Shown here: positions 6,777 through 13,729 of the stretch, one piece after another
How positions within the stretch are numbered: position 1 is the stretch's first letter
Layout of the letters: each line of letters starts with the position of its first letter
Source of the DNA: Verrucomicrobiota bacterium
GTDB taxonomy: Bacteria; Verrucomicrobiota; Verrucomicrobiia; Methylacidiphilales; Verrucolacustridaceae
Direction of reading: 5' to 3'
Assembly: GCA_010028775.1 (NCBI GenBank)
Contig: RHAF01000002.1
Location: forward strand, 1-40,705
Length of the DNA: 40,705 nt
Program-made: the position numbers and the translations under genes
Notes under the pieces: model-generated
Told to the model about the DNA's origin: nothing
Database searches by the model: none
Seen by the model: the letters and a program-made list of their open reading frames with translations, nothing else

Positions 6777-7838
6777 TTACTTTTTGGCAGGAGCCGGAGC
6801 GGGCGCGGGAGGGGCCGAGACCGGAGGCGTGGTCGCCGTCACGGGCGCGGGGGCGGGAGGAGCCGGAAGCAGGATCTTCACCGCTGCCTCCTTGCGCAAA
6901 TCCTCGAGGAGAAGCCGGGTGGCCTCACCCTGCTTCAGGCGCTTGAGGTGGGCCATGATCTCGTTTTTCACATCCTCCAGCTTGAGGGTTTTGGCCGCTT
7001 CCTTGGCCTTGACCTTCAGAAAGTGGAACCCAAAGGGGGTCTCGAAAACCTTGCTGATTTTCCCGGTAGCAGTACTAAACGCCACTTCCTCAAATTTCGG
7101 GGTCATCTGCCCCTTGCCAAAAGGGGGCAACTCGCCACCCCTTGCCTTGCTGCCGGGATCATCGGAAACCTCTTGGGCGACTTTTTCAAACGGCTCACCC
7201 TTGTTCACCCGGGCCAAAGCGGCCTCAGCGGCCTTCTGCTTTTGCGCCTTGGTGGCAGCATCGGCGGAGGAATCAACCTTCACTAGAACATGCTGGGCCT
7301 GAACCGTCTCGCCTCTCTGCCAGAGCTTGGGGTTATCCGCATAGAATTTCTGCACCTCCGCATCGGTGGGCGTCTGCAGGGAAGGCTCCACCCGCACCCG
7401 CATCAGGTTGTCGACCTCGATCTTTTGCTGAATTTCAGTCAGCATGGCTTGTTCGGTGGTCTTGGCCTTGGCCAACTGCTCTTCGAAGGCCTTGGCATCG
7501 GGAAAATTTTTCTTCATTCGCTCAAGCTGCTCCTTGGCCAGGGTGGCCGCATTGGTTAGGGGGGACTTGCGGGCTTCCGCCAAGGCCACCTGGCGGTTGA
7601 TTAATTGGTTGAGAATGTTCACCTCGAGGGACCCCAGTTGGGCGGCGGGCACCTTGTCCCTGGAGAGGTTAAAATTGGTCAGGGCCTTGTTGACCTCGGC
7701 ATCCAACTGACCCCGGGTGATCTTGATCCCCTTGCCTTCAGCCACCACGAAACGGGGATTCTTGGGGTCCTTGACCGCACAACCGGCGACCAAAACTGCT
7801 GCCACGAGGGTTAAAACCAGGGGGAAATGTTTTTGCAT
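6777..7838 (-). CDS. Parvulin-type peptidyl-prolyl isomerase lipoprotein
   Basis: A 353-residue foldase of the PpiC/SurA/PrsA type that would help outer-membrane or secreted proteins fold in the periplasm. The start at 7838 gives a lipoprotein signal (QKHFPLVLTLVAAVLVAGC) with Cys19 as the lipidated residue. A helical SurA-like N-terminal domain (about 25-185, with the NQLINRQVALAEARK helix) precedes one parvulin domain at about 190-290 (QAQHVLVKVD, GGELPPFGKGQM, GFHFLKV). The C-terminus is a Pro/Ala-rich tail of about 30 residues. An upstream in-frame start at 7877 would bury the signal peptide and is unlikely. It is followed by hisI and diverges from the TauE-like gene. Confidence 0.9.
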   Translation of the reverse strand: MQKHFPLVLTLVAAVLVAGCAVKDPKNPRFVVAEGKGIKITRGQLDAEVNKALTNFNLSRDKVPAAQLGSLEVNILNQLINRQVALAEARKSPLTNAATLAKEQLERMKKNFPDAKAFEEQLAKAKTTEQAMLTEIQQKIEVDNLMRVRVEPSLQTPTDAEVQKFYADNPKLWQRGETVQAQHVLVKVDSSADAATKAQKQKAAEAALARVNKGEPFEKVAQEVSDDPGSKARGGELPPFGKGQMTPKFEEVAFSTATGKISKVFETPFGFHFLKVKAKEAAKTLKLEDVKNEIMAHLKRLKQGEATRLLLEDLRKEAAVKILLPAPPAPAPVTATTPPVSAPPAPAPAPAKK

Positions 7839-7870
7839 AGAACCAGTTAGGTAAGGGCAGAACCCCCTTT

Positions 7871-7912
7871 TTGGCAAGCTTGTGAAACATGCTCTTTCTT
7901 CCCCCTTGCCAA
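7871..7912. promoter_or_regulatory. Inverted repeat in divergent promoter region
   Basis: TTGGCAAG (7871-7878) and CTTGCCAA (7905-7912) are perfect 8-base complements 26 bases apart, in the roughly 100-base gap between the divergent parvulin and TauE-like genes. Such a dyad may be an operator or a loop in a leader. No binding protein is suggested by the neighbours. Confidence 0.3.
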
Positions 7913-7940
7913 CCCTTCGGCCAGCGTGAATCGTGCCCGC

Positions 7941-8300
7941 ATGACAACCGGCCCGATTTTTTACGCCCTAATCGGTCTGCTCGCCGGGTTGGCCTCGGGG
8001 TGTTTCGGGATCGGGGGAGGAGCCCTGATCGTCCCCGTCCTCACCCTCTTTTGCGGGGTTCCTTACCCGGTGGCGGTGGGAACCTCCCTGGCCCTGATCA
8101 TTCCGATCACCCTGGCCGGCTCCCTTACCCACTGGAAACTGAACACCATCGACTGGAAAATTGCCGCCGCCTGCGCCATTACCGGGATGATCGGGGCGGT
8201 GGCCGGATCCCTCCTCATCCAGAGGATTCCCGAAATGGCCGCCCGCCGGGCTTTCTCCGTCTTTCTTATCTACGCCGCCTGGCGTCTTTGGGCGAAATAA
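7941..8300 (+). CDS. Half-size TauE/SafE family membrane protein
   Basis: A 119-residue integral membrane protein of the TauE/SafE (sulfite/sulfonate exporter, DUF81) family. The N-terminal signature GLLAGLASGCFGIGGGALIVPVL is the conserved repeat motif, and about four membrane segments follow. Typical members have two such repeats and 240-280 residues; this one has a single repeat, which is known for half-size versions that may dimerise. The start may be the ATG at 7941 or a GTG at 7926; neither has a ribosome binding site. The substrate cannot be told from sequence. tRNA-Gln follows about 90 bases downstream. Confidence 0.85.
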   Translation: MTTGPIFYALIGLLAGLASGCFGIGGGALIVPVLTLFCGVPYPVAVGTSLALIIPITLAGSLTHWKLNTIDWKIAAACAITGMIGAVAGSLLIQRIPEMAARRAFSVFLIYAAWRLWAK

Positions 8301-8351
8301 CCCCAAGATCGGCTCCCTACCTCCAATCCTCCGCCTTCCAACCGCCCGTTC

Positions 8352-8380
8352 TTGCCCGTTACGCTCGAACTGGTTAATCT
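8352..8380 (+). promoter_or_regulatory. Candidate sigma-70-type promoter of tRNA-Gln
   Basis: TTGCCC (8352-8357) and TAATCT (8375-8380) are separated by 17 bases and lie directly ahead of the tRNA, whose first base is at 8389. Both boxes deviate from the consensus, so this is a suggestion based on position and spacing. Confidence 0.35.
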
Positions 8381-8388
8381 TCCACGAT

Positions 8389-8461
8389 TGCCGCGTGGTG
8401 CAATTGGTAGCACACCACACTCTGGATGTGGGTGTTCTTGGTTCGAGTCCAAGCGCGGCAG
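8389..8461 (+). tRNA. tRNA-Gln (anticodon CTG)
   Basis: A full cloverleaf can be drawn. The 7-bp acceptor stem is TGCCGCG with CGCGGCA, the D stem GTGC/GCAC, the anticodon stem CCACA/TGTGG around the loop CTCTGGA (anticodon CTG), and the T arm CTTGG-TTCGAGT-CCAAG. Discriminator base 73 is G, as usual for glutamine tRNAs. CCA is not encoded. It lies between the TauE-like gene and rsmI. Confidence 0.96.
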
Positions 8462-8544
8462 CGACCCGTGAGCCGCGCGAAGAGATGAAGATCAGGATTA
8501 AGTCCCCCCTGCTCAACGGGTGATGATCCAACATTCACGCTTAC

Positions 8545-8573
8545 TTAAACTTAAACTTAAACTTAAACTAAAC
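8545..8573 (+). repeat. Hexanucleotide tandem repeat (TTAAAC)4 plus partial copy
   Basis: Four perfect TTAAAC units (8545-8568) and a fifth shortened copy, TAAAC (8569-8573), lie 3 bases ahead of the GTG start of rsmI. If translation began further upstream, the repeat would encode an alternating Leu-Lys stretch. Copy-number change would keep the frame but move any ribosome binding or promoter element. Confidence 0.85.
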
Positions 8574-8576
8574 GTC

Positions 8577-9254
8577 GTGAACTCCGGTCGCCTGATCGTC
8601 GTTGGCACACCCATCGGCAACCTCTCCGACATCTCTCCCCGGGCATGCCAAGCCTTGGCCACCGCCGACCTCATCGCCGCGGAGGACACGCGGCGCACCG
8701 GTCTGCTCCTCCAGCACCTGGAAATCAAAAAGCCCCTTCTCAGCTATCAGAAATTCAACGAGGCCTCGCGGGAATCCGAGATTCTTGACCGCTTGCGCCA
8801 GGGGCAGGTGGTCGCCTTGGTCACCGACGGGGGCATGCCGGGCATTTCCGATCCGGGCGAGCGCATCGTCCGATCCGTCCGGCGCGAAAACCTCCCGCTG
8901 GAAGTCATTCCCGGCCCCTCGGCGGTTCTCCATGCCCTGGTCGCCAGCGGGCTTCCCGCCCTGCCTTTTTATTTTGGCGGCTTTCTTCCCCCAAAAACCG
9001 GTCCACGCAAAAGGGAGTTGGCCCAAGCCGCCGCGCGGGACCATACCTCCGTCTACTTTGAGTCACCCCACCGCATCGCACGGACCTTGGCCGAAGCCGC
9101 CGAACTTCTTCCCCAAGAGGCAAAAATTGCCGTTTGCAGGGAATTGACCAAGAAATTCGAGGAGATCTTCGTTGGCCCCGTCTCTGAGGCCGCAGCCAGG
9201 TTCGGCCAAAATACCAAGGGCGAGATCACTCTCGTAATCTCGCCCTTGGGTTGA
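8577..9254 (+). CDS. rsmI: 16S rRNA (cytidine-1402 2'-O)-methyltransferase RsmI
   Basis: A SAM-dependent tetrapyrrole-methylase-fold enzyme that 2'-O-methylates C1402 in the decoding centre of 16S rRNA. Family signatures are GRLIVVGTPIGNLSDISPRA at the N-terminus, AEDTRRTGLLL, TDGGMPGISDPGERIV, and FYFGGFLPPK then FESPHRI in the second half. The GTG at 8577 gives 225 residues with the normal N-terminus. The frame continues to an ATG at 8520, but this would add about 19 residues made mostly of the TTAAAC repeat. The last 13 codons overlap a long perfect inverted repeat that probably ends transcription. Confidence 0.93.
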   Translation: MNSGRLIVVGTPIGNLSDISPRACQALATADLIAAEDTRRTGLLLQHLEIKKPLLSYQKFNEASRESEILDRLRQGQVVALVTDGGMPGISDPGERIVRSVRRENLPLEVIPGPSAVLHALVASGLPALPFYFGGFLPPKTGPRKRELAQAAARDHTSVYFESPHRIARTLAEAAELLPQEAKIAVCRELTKKFEEIFVGPVSEAAARFGQNTKGEITLVISPLG

Positions 9255-9263
9255 ACCTTTTTT
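9214..9263. terminator. Bidirectional terminator overlapping the rsmI stop
   Basis: CCAAGGGCGAGAT (9214-9226) and ATCTCGCCCTTGG (9237-9249) form a perfect 13-bp stem with a 10-base loop. On the plus strand six T residues follow at 9258-9263, after the rsmI stop. On the minus strand TATTTT follows immediately, which would terminate the exosortase operon. The left arm, loop and right arm are all rsmI coding sequence. Confidence 0.75.
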
Positions 9264-9272
9264 GGATTTCCG

Positions 9273-9911
9273 TTACTGGTTGACGGTTCCCTTCACCTCT
9301 TTCTTGCTCTTGGCGATTGCATCCCGCAGGGCATCGGCGGACGAAACCATCTCCCGGGCCGATTTTTTGGCTCCCTCGATCTGATTCTTCGCCGCATTCA
9401 CGGAATCGGCGCTGAAGGACGAGGCAAAGTATTTCTTCAGGTCTTCCAGCAACGCGGTCAGATCGTTGGCATCCCCGCCCAAGTCCCGCATCTGTTTGTC
9501 CAGGGCATCAAAATTTGCCTTGGCCTTGTCGATCTGGTCGTTGGTGAGCTTTCGCATGTTTTTGTCGCTCATGCCGGAAACTTCCTTGGTCCAGGCCGCG
9601 ATGCGTTTGCCCTGCAAGTCGCGGACTTTTTCCACCCGGTCCTTGATGTCATCCCGGATGCTGTGCAGATCATCAAGATTGTCTTTGAACTTGTCGAACG
9701 AGTTGTTTTTGTCGTCCCCGTCCGTCAGGTCATTGAGGTTGGTCATGATGTACTCGAGCCTCTTCTGGGCTTTGCCCACCAACATATCGAGTTTGTTCAT
9801 GCTGTCCGCCTGATCGGCGGCGATGTTCAGCGAGTCGGAGTTTTGCGCAAGCGCTGTCAGGCCACACACCAAGGTTAGGCCGCACCATACGGCGAGGAGG
9901 GTTTGTTTCAT
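9273..9911 (-). CDS. Secreted coiled-coil protein, DUF2959-like
   Basis: 212 residues with a signal peptide (KQTLLAVWCGLTLVCGLTAL, cleavage after ALA) and an almost wholly helical, highly charged mature part. Its layout and repeated acidic/basic helices (KFKDNLDDLHSIRDDIKDRV, NDQIDKAKANFDALDKQMRD) resemble the DUF2959 family of periplasmic proteins, whose role is unknown to me. AAGGA is well placed before the ATG, and the leader and first residues (MKQ) resemble those of the SYLF gene 21 bases upstream. It is the last gene of the exosortase operon and ends just ahead of the shared terminator. Confidence 0.85.
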   Translation of the reverse strand: MKQTLLAVWCGLTLVCGLTALAQNSDSLNIAADQADSMNKLDMLVGKAQKRLEYIMTNLNDLTDGDDKNNSFDKFKDNLDDLHSIRDDIKDRVEKVRDLQGKRIAAWTKEVSGMSDKNMRKLTNDQIDKAKANFDALDKQMRDLGGDANDLTALLEDLKKYFASSFSADSVNAAKNQIEGAKKSAREMVSSADALRDAIAKSKKEVKGTVNQ

Positions 9912-9932
9912 GGGCTCGTTTCCTTTCTGGGT

Positions 9933-10595
9933 TTATTTCAAAAGATCGTACAGGCGGGCCAAGGCGTCTTTTTTCGATGCGGGAACTTCCACGTTGTTGT
10001 TCAAGATGTCTTTGGCGGAGACTAGGGGTTTGTCGTAGTAGTTGGCATTCCCCTCGTTGTTGATGTCCACGTCAAGACCGCCGAAGTTTACACCGATCTT
10101 GGCGCCGCTGGTGGTGGAATAAATGTAGCAATCTTTGTTCTTCATCGTGGAGTCGAGGGCGCTGGCTCCCGAGGGGCCTGCCGCCACCGTCGCGGAAGAT
10201 TGTCCGAAACTTTCCCCATTCGCCCACTTCGTAACAATCCCGTTGTTCATCAAAAGCAGAACCACATCCCGGTTGACGCCACCCACATCGATTCCCAAGG
10301 TCCCTCCCTGGGTCGAAATTCCCACCGGTCCGCTCCAACCCTTGTCCGTCCGGGCCATGAGGATTCCGTCACCTCCGGATCCCCCGATGCCGATGGAAAA
10401 ACCCTTCACATTCATAATAACGATGCCCTTCGCCTCCTTGACCAAATCCATGTTGAGAATGTCTTCCCGCTTGAAACGGCCGAAAATATCGGCCGCCTGG
10501 GGCACCAGTTTGTCGAGCGATTCAGCCTTCGCCGGCATGGAGAGGCCAACGATCAATGTGAAGAGCAGAGTCAGGATGATGCGATTTTGTTTCAT
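9933..10595 (-). CDS. SYLF/Ysc84-domain exported protein
   Basis: 220 residues with a signal peptide (NRIILTLLFTLIVGLSMPAKA) and a SYLF (Ysc84/YAB) domain over most of the rest. In eukaryotes this domain binds lipids and actin; in bacteria it occurs in exported proteins of unclear function. Typical features are KEAKGIVIMNVKGFSIGIGG, the repeated Gly-rich strands (GVGGVNRDVVLLLMNNG, ATVAAGPSGAS) and YDKPLVSAKDIL. The ATG at 10595 has AAGGA at the right distance; the open frame upstream of it is not coding. It follows epsI by 73 bases and precedes the DUF2959-like gene, so it is likely co-expressed with the exosortase. Confidence 0.92.
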   Translation of the reverse strand: MKQNRIILTLLFTLIVGLSMPAKAESLDKLVPQAADIFGRFKREDILNMDLVKEAKGIVIMNVKGFSIGIGGSGGDGILMARTDKGWSGPVGISTQGGTLGIDVGGVNRDVVLLLMNNGIVTKWANGESFGQSSATVAAGPSGASALDSTMKNKDCYIYSTTSGAKIGVNFGGLDVDINNEGNANYYDKPLVSAKDILNNNVEVPASKKDALARLYDLLK

Positions 10596-10668
10596 GGTTG
10601 CGGAATCCTTTCGATTTTTGTGGAAAGGGGGAGTCTCCCGCTCCGTCCCCGTGCCCGCAAGGCGGAAA

Positions 10669-11394
10669 TTAATCCTCGGAAGTCTGGATGCCACCTCGCA
10701 TGAAGGTCGGGGCAATCTGGGCGGTAAACTGCTTTAGCATCTCCACGGTTTGCCCTTCGTTTTTGCCGTTGGGCACAAATCCCTCCGTTACAATGGACAT
10801 GACAATCACGTAAGCCCACCGGTGATTGATGTTTTTCGTGATGCGGTCAAAACTGGTTAGGAAGACCCGGCTCCAGTGGTGCGGCGTGGTCACCCCGTTG
10901 CCGACAAACCAGTAAAAGTAATCGGCATAAAGTTTTCGCCGGTCCCCCGGCCCAACCTCCACATCCCGGGTCAGACTGAGATCCATCACCTTCAGGTCGC
11001 GTCCGTCAGCGAGGGAGACTTGCTCCACCTTCCCTCCCCGCATGCTCCAACCTTGCGCCGGCAAACAAACCTCCGGACGATGGATCGAGCGTTTTTCCCC
11101 GCCGCTCAAGACGATCGAGGCCATGATCCGATCGCCTCCAAGATTCACATATTCCCGGCGGACGATCTGGGTGTCCGATGGAAGGGTGGCGATCTCACCG
11201 GGCGTGGCGGGGATAATTTTCCCCGTGAATCCGGCGATGCTCTCGGGCAGGTCCATGATCACCCCCGCCTTGGGCGTGGTGTTGGGCGTGGGGAGCAGCA
11301 GACACAAGGCGGCCGTGCCCCCACCCAGGGCGAAGAGGAACAAGACTCGTGCCAAACTGCCCCGCCTGGGCTCAAGGCCTGGAAGTTTGCTCAT
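10669..11394 (-). CDS. EpsI family exosortase-associated protein
   Basis: 241 residues: an N-terminal membrane segment (LARVLFLFALGGGTAALCLL, about 14-34) and an extracytoplasmic EpsI/DUF3485 domain with the diagnostic HRPEVCLPAQGW at 105-116. EpsI domains are found fused to, or beside, exosortases and are linked to exopolysaccharide export and protein sorting. The start overlaps the exosortase stop (ATGA at 11391-11394), so the two are translationally coupled. In several bacteria EpsI is the C-terminal domain of the exosortase; here it is a separate protein. The exact biochemical role of EpsI is not established. Confidence 0.92.
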   Translation of the reverse strand: MSKLPGLEPRRGSLARVLFLFALGGGTAALCLLLPTPNTTPKAGVIMDLPESIAGFTGKIIPATPGEIATLPSDTQIVRREYVNLGGDRIMASIVLSGGEKRSIHRPEVCLPAQGWSMRGGKVEQVSLADGRDLKVMDLSLTRDVEVGPGDRRKLYADYFYWFVGNGVTTPHHWSRVFLTSFDRITKNINHRWAYVIVMSIVTEGFVPNGKNEGQTVEMLKQFTAQIAPTFMRGGIQTSED

Positions 11395-12404
11395 TTTTCC
11401 TCGGGGATGGCCTCAACGGGCGTGGTCCACTTTTTCCAAGTTTGCCTCCACCCGCCTTGTAGCACCCAGCTGATCAGCGCCATGCCGCCCAGGGCGACAA
11501 TGAAGACGAAAAACCCGGCGGCCAAATGGTAGGTGGTGGGGTTTTGTTCCGTGCCAATCGCCACAGCACTTCCAAAAAACATGGTGCCGAAAGTCAGCAT
11601 CAGCATCCGGGCAAAATTGCCAGCCACCGCGAGGGCTGGAGACATGAGAAAGAGCACCCACTTCTGCCAGTTTTTTTCGAGGGTCAGATGGGCATACAAC
11701 GCGCTGACCATCATCAGGGCGAAGAGGGACCGGATTCCGCTGCAGGGATTGGCCACATCCAGGGCGAATTTTTCCCCCTGCTTGAAGCCTGCCACGTAAT
11801 CGGGGGCGGAAACCAGTGCGGTGCCCACCCGGAGCGTATCCACCCCGATCAGGTTCAAAAATCCCTGCGAAAGCTGGCACATCAATCCCCGAAGCGGAAA
11901 CGCCACAATGTTGTCGAGAAAGTAAAAGGGGTAGGCAAAGAGCAGAAAGATGTAGGGAAAAAGCAGTTCCCTCATCATCGGCCAACCCAGAAACCACAGA
12001 AGGATCCCACCCAGCATGGTCTGCAGGGAAAGAAAACCCACGATGGTGATGTCAATCTTGTACCCCACCCAGAAAAGAAGGAGAGCCAGCATCACCACCG
12101 GAATTCCCCATAGACTCGGCTGAATTGGCACCTTCTGCAGGTCTTTCCAACGATGGATGACCAATCCCAGGGAAATCAACGGAACGATCATTCCATGATG
12201 CCAGTCCGTTGTCGAAGGATCGGTCCAAAACCGGTAGAGCATCTCAAGCACCGGCCGAGCTTTGCTTTCAAAACCAAAGTTGTAGGGAATCCATCCGTAA
12301 AGGCCGACTATCACGACCAAGGCGGCCAAACCCTCCATCCACAACCCCCGGGATAGCCACTGGGGGTGGGTCGGAACCTTCTCTAAATCAGCGGCCATGA
12401 CCAT
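11391..12404 (-). CDS. Exosortase (transmembrane sorting protease/transpeptidase)
   Basis: 337 residues, about eight membrane segments. The catalytic triad of the exosortase/archaeosortase family is visible: Cys221 in NPCSGIRSLFALM, Arg266 in GNFARMLMLTFG and His293 in TTYHLAAGFFVF. The enzyme is expected to cleave PEP-CTERM-type C-terminal sorting signals in the inner membrane during export and surface attachment. The subfamily and its exact recognition motif cannot be told here, and no protein with a C-terminal PEP-like motif, membrane helix and basic tail is encoded in the window. A second ATG two codons in (12398) could also be used. It begins the operon, with EpsI overlapping its stop. 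The glycan cluster lies immediately upstream. Confidence 0.95.
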   Translation of the reverse strand: MVMAADLEKVPTHPQWLSRGLWMEGLAALVVIVGLYGWIPYNFGFESKARPVLEMLYRFWTDPSTTDWHHGMIVPLISLGLVIHRWKDLQKVPIQPSLWGIPVVMLALLLFWVGYKIDITIVGFLSLQTMLGGILLWFLGWPMMRELLFPYIFLLFAYPFYFLDNIVAFPLRGLMCQLSQGFLNLIGVDTLRVGTALVSAPDYVAGFKQGEKFALDVANPCSGIRSLFALMMVSALYAHLTLEKNWQKWVLFLMSPALAVAGNFARMLMLTFGTMFFGSAVAIGTEQNPTTYHLAAGFFVFIVALGGMALISWVLQGGWRQTWKKWTTPVEAIPEEK

Positions 12405-12481
12405 AAATTATCTCTGGGCACGCTGAGCCGCAACCCACAACCCGCAAGCCCAAGCGCTAAATCCTCGCCTTGCAACAAAGC

Positions 12482-13573
12482 TCAGCTTTCGATTGCCCGC
12501 CGGTAGATCTCCGCCGTCTCTTCAGCCATTCTTGACCAGGAGAAATTCTTGACCCTCTCCAAACCCCTCGCACGCAGCCCCTCCAGCCGAGTGGAGCTGT
12601 CCAAAAGCAAGCCGATCTTGGCGGCCATCTCCTCCTCGCTCCTAGGATCGAAATATTCCGCCGCATCGCCGCAAACCTCCGGCAGGGATCCGGCCTGGGA
12701 GCAAACCACCGGACACCCGCAGGCCATGGCCTCGAGGGGGGGGAGTCCGAACCCCTCGTAAAGCGAGGGGTAAACCAGAAGAGTCGCCTCTTGGTAAGCC
12801 CTCTTCAGATCCTCATCCGAATGTGGCCCCAGCCATTTTGCCCCGCCCGACGCCACAGCCCCGCGAAGCGCCCGCAAATCCGCCCCAGCCGACCATCCCG
12901 CCGGTCCGACCACCCGCAATTCCAAATCCGGGAACCGTCCGGCACGCAACCGCTCCCAGACCCTGAGCAACCGCCCCAGGTTTTTTCTTGGATGGATGGC
13001 GCTGACAAAAAGCAGGGAAGGGGCACCGGCTTTTTTTCTTTTTCCCGGACGAAAGGTTGCCCGGGCCGCCTCTTGGGTCGTCTCCACCCGGTCAGCGACA
13101 AGGCCCCATCTTTCCAAAATCTCATTGCGGCAAAATTCCGAAACGGTGATCACCTTGCGGGCCCTCTCCGCTGCTTGCCGAACCAGCGTCCGGTAAAACC
13201 AGGCCTCTCCCGGACGAAACCACTCCGGATGCACCTCGAAAGAAATGTCATGGACCGTCAGAACATACGGCCCACTTTCCCAAGGCCGCATCCAATACAC
13301 CCCGTGAAACAGGTCCGCCTTCAACTTCCGGCATGCTTCGGGCAAATCCACCAAGTGCCTTCTGAAAAACCCGGCGCGTCCATTCTGTAGGGTTGCGCTC
13401 CGCCGCGGCCAATCAGTCGCCCCTTGCCCCATGAAGATCGGCAACAGCTCCACATCCCCAGGCCGGGCTTCCGACCATCCCTCCAGCAAACCCCTGAGAT
13501 ATGTTTCGTTGCCCGTCTTTCCCCGTCCAATCGCCGTGGCATCCAGTGCAATTTTGAGGGCTCTACTGTTCAC
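12482..13573 (-). CDS. GT4 family glycosyltransferase
   Basis: 363 residues with the GT-B fold of retaining GT4 enzymes, expected on the cytoplasmic face of the inner membrane. The N-terminal acceptor domain contains YVLTVHDISFEVHPEWF and KVITVSEFCRNEIL; the C-terminal domain has FVSAIHPRKNLGRLLRVWE, then YPSLYEGFGLPPLEAMACG with the E-x7-E pair that binds the nucleotide sugar, and GDAAEYFDP. This pattern is close to mannosyl/rhamnosyl transferases of O-antigen clusters, but the sugar cannot be assigned. The start is a GTG at 13573. It runs towards the exosortase gene, 77 bases ahead, and may feed into that operon. It diverges from the GT2 gene. Confidence 0.9.
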   Translation of the reverse strand: MNSRALKIALDATAIGRGKTGNETYLRGLLEGWSEARPGDVELLPIFMGQGATDWPRRSATLQNGRAGFFRRHLVDLPEACRKLKADLFHGVYWMRPWESGPYVLTVHDISFEVHPEWFRPGEAWFYRTLVRQAAERARKVITVSEFCRNEILERWGLVADRVETTQEAARATFRPGKRKKAGAPSLLFVSAIHPRKNLGRLLRVWERLRAGRFPDLELRVVGPAGWSAGADLRALRGAVASGGAKWLGPHSDEDLKRAYQEATLLVYPSLYEGFGLPPLEAMACGCPVVCSQAGSLPEVCGDAAEYFDPRSEEEMAAKIGLLLDSSTRLEGLRARGLERVKNFSWSRMAEETAEIYRRAIES

Positions 13574-13683
13574 CCTCTCAATCTGCCTTTTTTCGCCCGC
13601 ATGCTCAATCTCAAGGCGATAAATTCAAATGCAGCCCGCAGGCCGGCATTCTCTCCCTCCACTGACCGCCTCTCAATTTCGCC

Positions 13684-13707
13684 TAATCTTAATCTTCATC
13701 TTCATCC
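13684..13707 (+). repeat. Degenerate hexanucleotide tandem repeat
   Basis: Four 6-base units read TAATCT, TAATCT, TCATCT, TCATCC. They lie about 22 bases ahead of the GTG start proposed for the GT2 gene and resemble the repeat before rsmI in unit length and position. If the earlier ATG at 13601 were used, they would encode an Asn-Leu/His-Leu stretch. Confidence 0.7.
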
Positions 13708-13729
13708 CAATCCGGCACATTCTTCCAAT

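Noticed and set aside
8520..8576. N-terminal extension of RsmI made of Leu-Lys repeats
   Set aside because: It comes from the TTAAAC repeat; the family N-terminus fits the GTG at 8577.
13601..13729. N-terminal extension of the GT2 protein
   Set aside because: It is low-complexity, spans the hexamer repeat, and would leave too little space for the promoter of the divergent genes.
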